DNA from: Halichondria panicea
Taxonomy: Eukaryota > Porifera > Demospongiae > Suberitida > Halichondriidae
Assembly: GCF_963675165.1 (NCBI RefSeq)
Contig: NC_087385.1
Span: forward strand, 330,501-394,500
Length of the DNA: 64,000 nucleotides
Direction of reading: 5' to 3'
The notes under the pieces are model-generated. The model was not told the DNA's origin, made no database searches, and saw nothing but the letters and a program-made list of their open reading frames with translations. Positions 61,925 through 64,000 of this stretch are shown in pieces (within the stretch, counting starts at the first letter, position 1; each line of letters opens with the position of its first letter). The position numbers were made by a program, and so were the translations under genes.

Positions 61925-62630
61925 CTCGGAAAGGAGGGGAGGCAATTAAAGTAGGATCGTCTATACATAACCTTCTACTGACAATGTAAAATGTTTCTGT
62001 TGTAGAGGTAGCAGTAAGTGCGTGAACACCGACATTGTCTGGAATGAGGCTCCTTAAATCTCCAATCTCGCGACTCGAAAATCATCTCCCCAGGTTTTAA
62101 CACAATGGGCTTCATCAACTACTACTGCAACGAGATTCTTTATATACGGTGGTGACAGAAGCGTATTTCGAAAAATACCCTTCGCTAATATGCTCTCTGG
62201 GGAGATGAACACCAACTGAGCTTCTCCTTTCAGTACTCTAGCTGTTAATAGCACTACGGTCTGTCTGAGCTTCTCCAACGTATTCCACTGTCAATCCTCC
62301 AGCTGCATACTTTTTTTGTTGATCCATCATCAGCGAAGTGAGAGGACTAATACAAAGTACAATGCTTCCAGATGTTCCTGCAAAACAGAAAAAGGCGTAT
62401 ATATAGGTACACTCATACAGCAATTTTAGTTCACCTTTCAATTGGTCAAAGGCCATAGGTAATGCAGCAAAGATTACTGACTTTCCATAGCCGGTTGGCA
62501 GTGACACAAATGTGTCCTTTCCTCCAATGATTGAATACATTGCTTTCATTTGCTCTGGCTTTAAATAATGGATCCCAATTGCTCTAGCACTCTCAATTAT
62601 CACGTCTTGCATCTTCATGTGTCTTTCCAT
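61925..62630 (-). pseudogene. RecQ-like DEAH helicase fragment, frameshifted
   Basis: Read on the minus strand from 62,630: MERHMKMQDVIIESARAIG, then a nucleotide-binding motif LPTGYGKS, a 57-bp intron (62,434-62,378), SPLTSLMMDQQ, VFISPESI and DEAHCVKTWGDDF, then IGDLRSLIP and HALTATST. These are motifs I, Ia, II and III of superfamily 2 RecQ-type helicases. Two frameshifts break it: near 62,240 (AINS-stop, frame resumes at RVLKG) and near 62,062 (DFRVA, frame resumes at IGDLR). The C-terminal RecA domain and RQC region are missing. Such short RecQ-like genes often multiply in early animal genomes; here it is a dead fragment. Confidence 0.8.
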
Positions 62631-63057
62631 AGTCTTGCACTATAATTATGTACTAAATCTTGAAAGTCATAAACTAAATGTTCCACACTGATTTTTGACC
62701 ACACCTGTACCCATTCAGTGATTGCATGAATTTCACCACACAGTGGGTAACACCCACCACTACACCTACACTATTTGGTTAACACCCAATTATCACTACT
62801 AGGTTATCTAACCGCGGCACTTAGGGCCTGACACAAGTGGTGATAGTGAAGTTCACCAGACTCTTGCAAAGAGGCTGGAAATCGAGACTACTGTTGAAGG
62901 GGGCAGTCGAGGCTAGTACGTGTGGTGAGTTTTATCACCTCTACTATCTATGGTTTTATAGACTATATATACTAGCCAGAAGTTTGTATGATATTTGTGA
63001 TCTGGATAGCTAAAATGTGTGTATGTATATTGCTCACTGTCCTTTAATATACTGCAG
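62631..63057. other. Spacer upstream of K6
   Basis: Contains two GTGGGTGTT-type repeats (TAACACCCA at 62,748 and 62,780) and sequence matching the K4/K5 upstream region near 63,020-63,057 (TGCTCACTGTCCTT before the acceptor). No ORF of interest. Confidence 0.45.
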
Positions 63058-64000
63058 ACAATGTTGAAAGCTGTCTACCACCAGTTGAACCACCACCTCG
63101 TTATGGTCCGTTCTCTACTGCAGCTGACGGATGCCATTACGTGTTGATGGGGAAAGGTCCAGACGTGAGGTCTAACATTATTGCTGTGTGTGATCCAAGC
63201 ACTGAGCTGTGGAGCCTCTTGCCCACCACTGGACCTCTACCCTATGGAGAGCATAGTGGTTGCTCTGTTTGTGTAGGTCGTTGCCTGTACACCTTTGGTG
63301 GTGACGATGGGTCTACTTACTTGAGCAAGCTTGATGGGTCTTCTTACGTCAATGACTTGAGCAAGCTTGATCTGGACACTCTCCAGTGGACCAAAGTTCA
63401 ATCTTGTGGTAGTCAGCCTATGAAAAAGGTTTTCTGTGGACTTGTCAGTGTGAATGAGAGAACTCTGTGCTGCTTTGGAGGACTCTGTATTGAGGGCTCC
63501 ACACAACCAGGATCAACATTCACCAGTCCATGGTCTGATGGACGTGGATTGACGAACGAGTTCCATTTCTTTGATATACAAAATGGTAACTTTTGTCCTT
63601 TGCTGTATGTCTTCATTGCTTACACTTGTAGGATATCTAGCTACCGTATAGCGGGAAATTTTCGTGAAGTGCAACATTTCATGTTTTTCGAGGCAGAGCA
63701 GTTAACATGAATTAAAAACTGGGGTAAACTCCTACGCACCGGGTAGTTCACATGCAGAGCTATTGGTGGGTGTGGTTTCCTGTCATTGAACCTCAAATAT
63801 TAGAACCCACGAAAATTTCTGCTGAGGGCTCTCAAGCCAAATAGCGAAATTTTCGCGGGTTCTATACGGTACTGGTGGAATCTCACCCTCACTCACATAG
63901 GAAACTATGTTTACTTTCTTTCACCATTCTCTAAATTGCCGAACCCCCACTTCCAGGTGTCTGGTCGTCCCCTGAGCTCAGAGGAGAGAGACCTCCTCCC
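63058..64000 (+). pseudogene. K6: Kelch gene 5' fragment on the opposite strand, runs off window
   Basis: Exon 1 is 63,058-63,585 and exon 2 starts at 63,957 and continues past the end. The Kelch frame runs from LPPVEPPPRYGPFSTAADG through TFGG and CFGG to FHFFDIQN and joins VWSSPEL in phase. The start is damaged: the ATGTTGAAAGC start codon shared with K4/K5 is followed by a deletion of about 20 bp, so that ATG reads out of frame. An internal ATG at 63,147 could still open the frame. Blade 2 has an 18-residue duplication-like insert (GDDGSTYLSKLDGSSYVNDL). It is the only family member on the plus strand and the most divergent. Confidence 0.75.
63642..63871. mobile_element. MITE of the TACCGTATAGCGG family in K6 intron 1
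   Basis: Ends TACCGTATAGCGGGAAATTT and CGCGGGTTCTATACGGTA, about 230 bp, with inner TTTTCGTGAAGTG / AATTTTCGCGGG arms. The other Kelch copies lack it in this intron. Confidence 0.8.

Overview
The window is nuclear DNA of an animal. It carries intron-rich animal genes with GT-AG introns (EIF6, ZFAND1, a ZCCHC14-type gene, Atg8/LC3 and DNAJA remnants), many short terminal-inverted-repeat transposons, and very long GT/CA tracts. The compact introns, the Kelch-TKL kinase family and the repeat style make an early-branching metazoan, probably a demosponge, my best guess. That placement is inference, because nothing here is a taxonomic marker. Layout: (1) 1-1,828 is a junction of broken pieces: ZCCHC14 exon 2, the last two exons of an LC3-type gene, and the last exon of a DNAJA-type gene. 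(2) 1,829-29,900 is a tandem array of about 9 kb units. Each has a minus-strand Kelch-coiled-coil-TKL kinase gene (K1 2,127, K2 11,229, K3 20,813) and a plus-strand DNAJA-like relic in its 3' part. K2 is broken by a 1.4 kb insertion. The DNAJA copies lack a J domain and carry frameshifts, exon loss and zinc-finger repeat expansions. (3) 30,134-52,090 holds two copies, about 11.8 kb apart, of a block containing a Kelch kinase (K4 with a nonsense codon, K5 intact), a complete ZFAND1 gene and the 5' half of the ZCCHC14-type gene. In copy A that gene is cut after exon 5 and joined to LC3 3' exons; in copy B it runs on to a complete 11-exon gene ending at 57,018. (4) 57,337-59,884 is a complete seven-exon EIF6 gene. 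(5) 59,885-64,000 has transposon remnants, a small ZAD-like zinc-binding ORF, a frameshifted RecQ-like helicase relic, and a sixth Kelch gene fragment (K6) on the opposite strand. The most interesting signal is in the Kelch kinases. Their kinase domains are almost identical between recent copies, while amino-acid changes in the six-bladed propeller concentrate in the d-a and b-c loops, which form the ligand-binding face in known Kelch proteins. Multi-base codon replacements, mosaic copies and frequent pseudogenes fit a rapidly diversifying intracellular recognition-kinase family. The ligand and function are unknown. The other intact genes have housekeeping roles: ribosome subunit joining (EIF6), stress-granule/proteasome handling (ZFAND1), and mRNA tail regulation (ZCCHC14-type).
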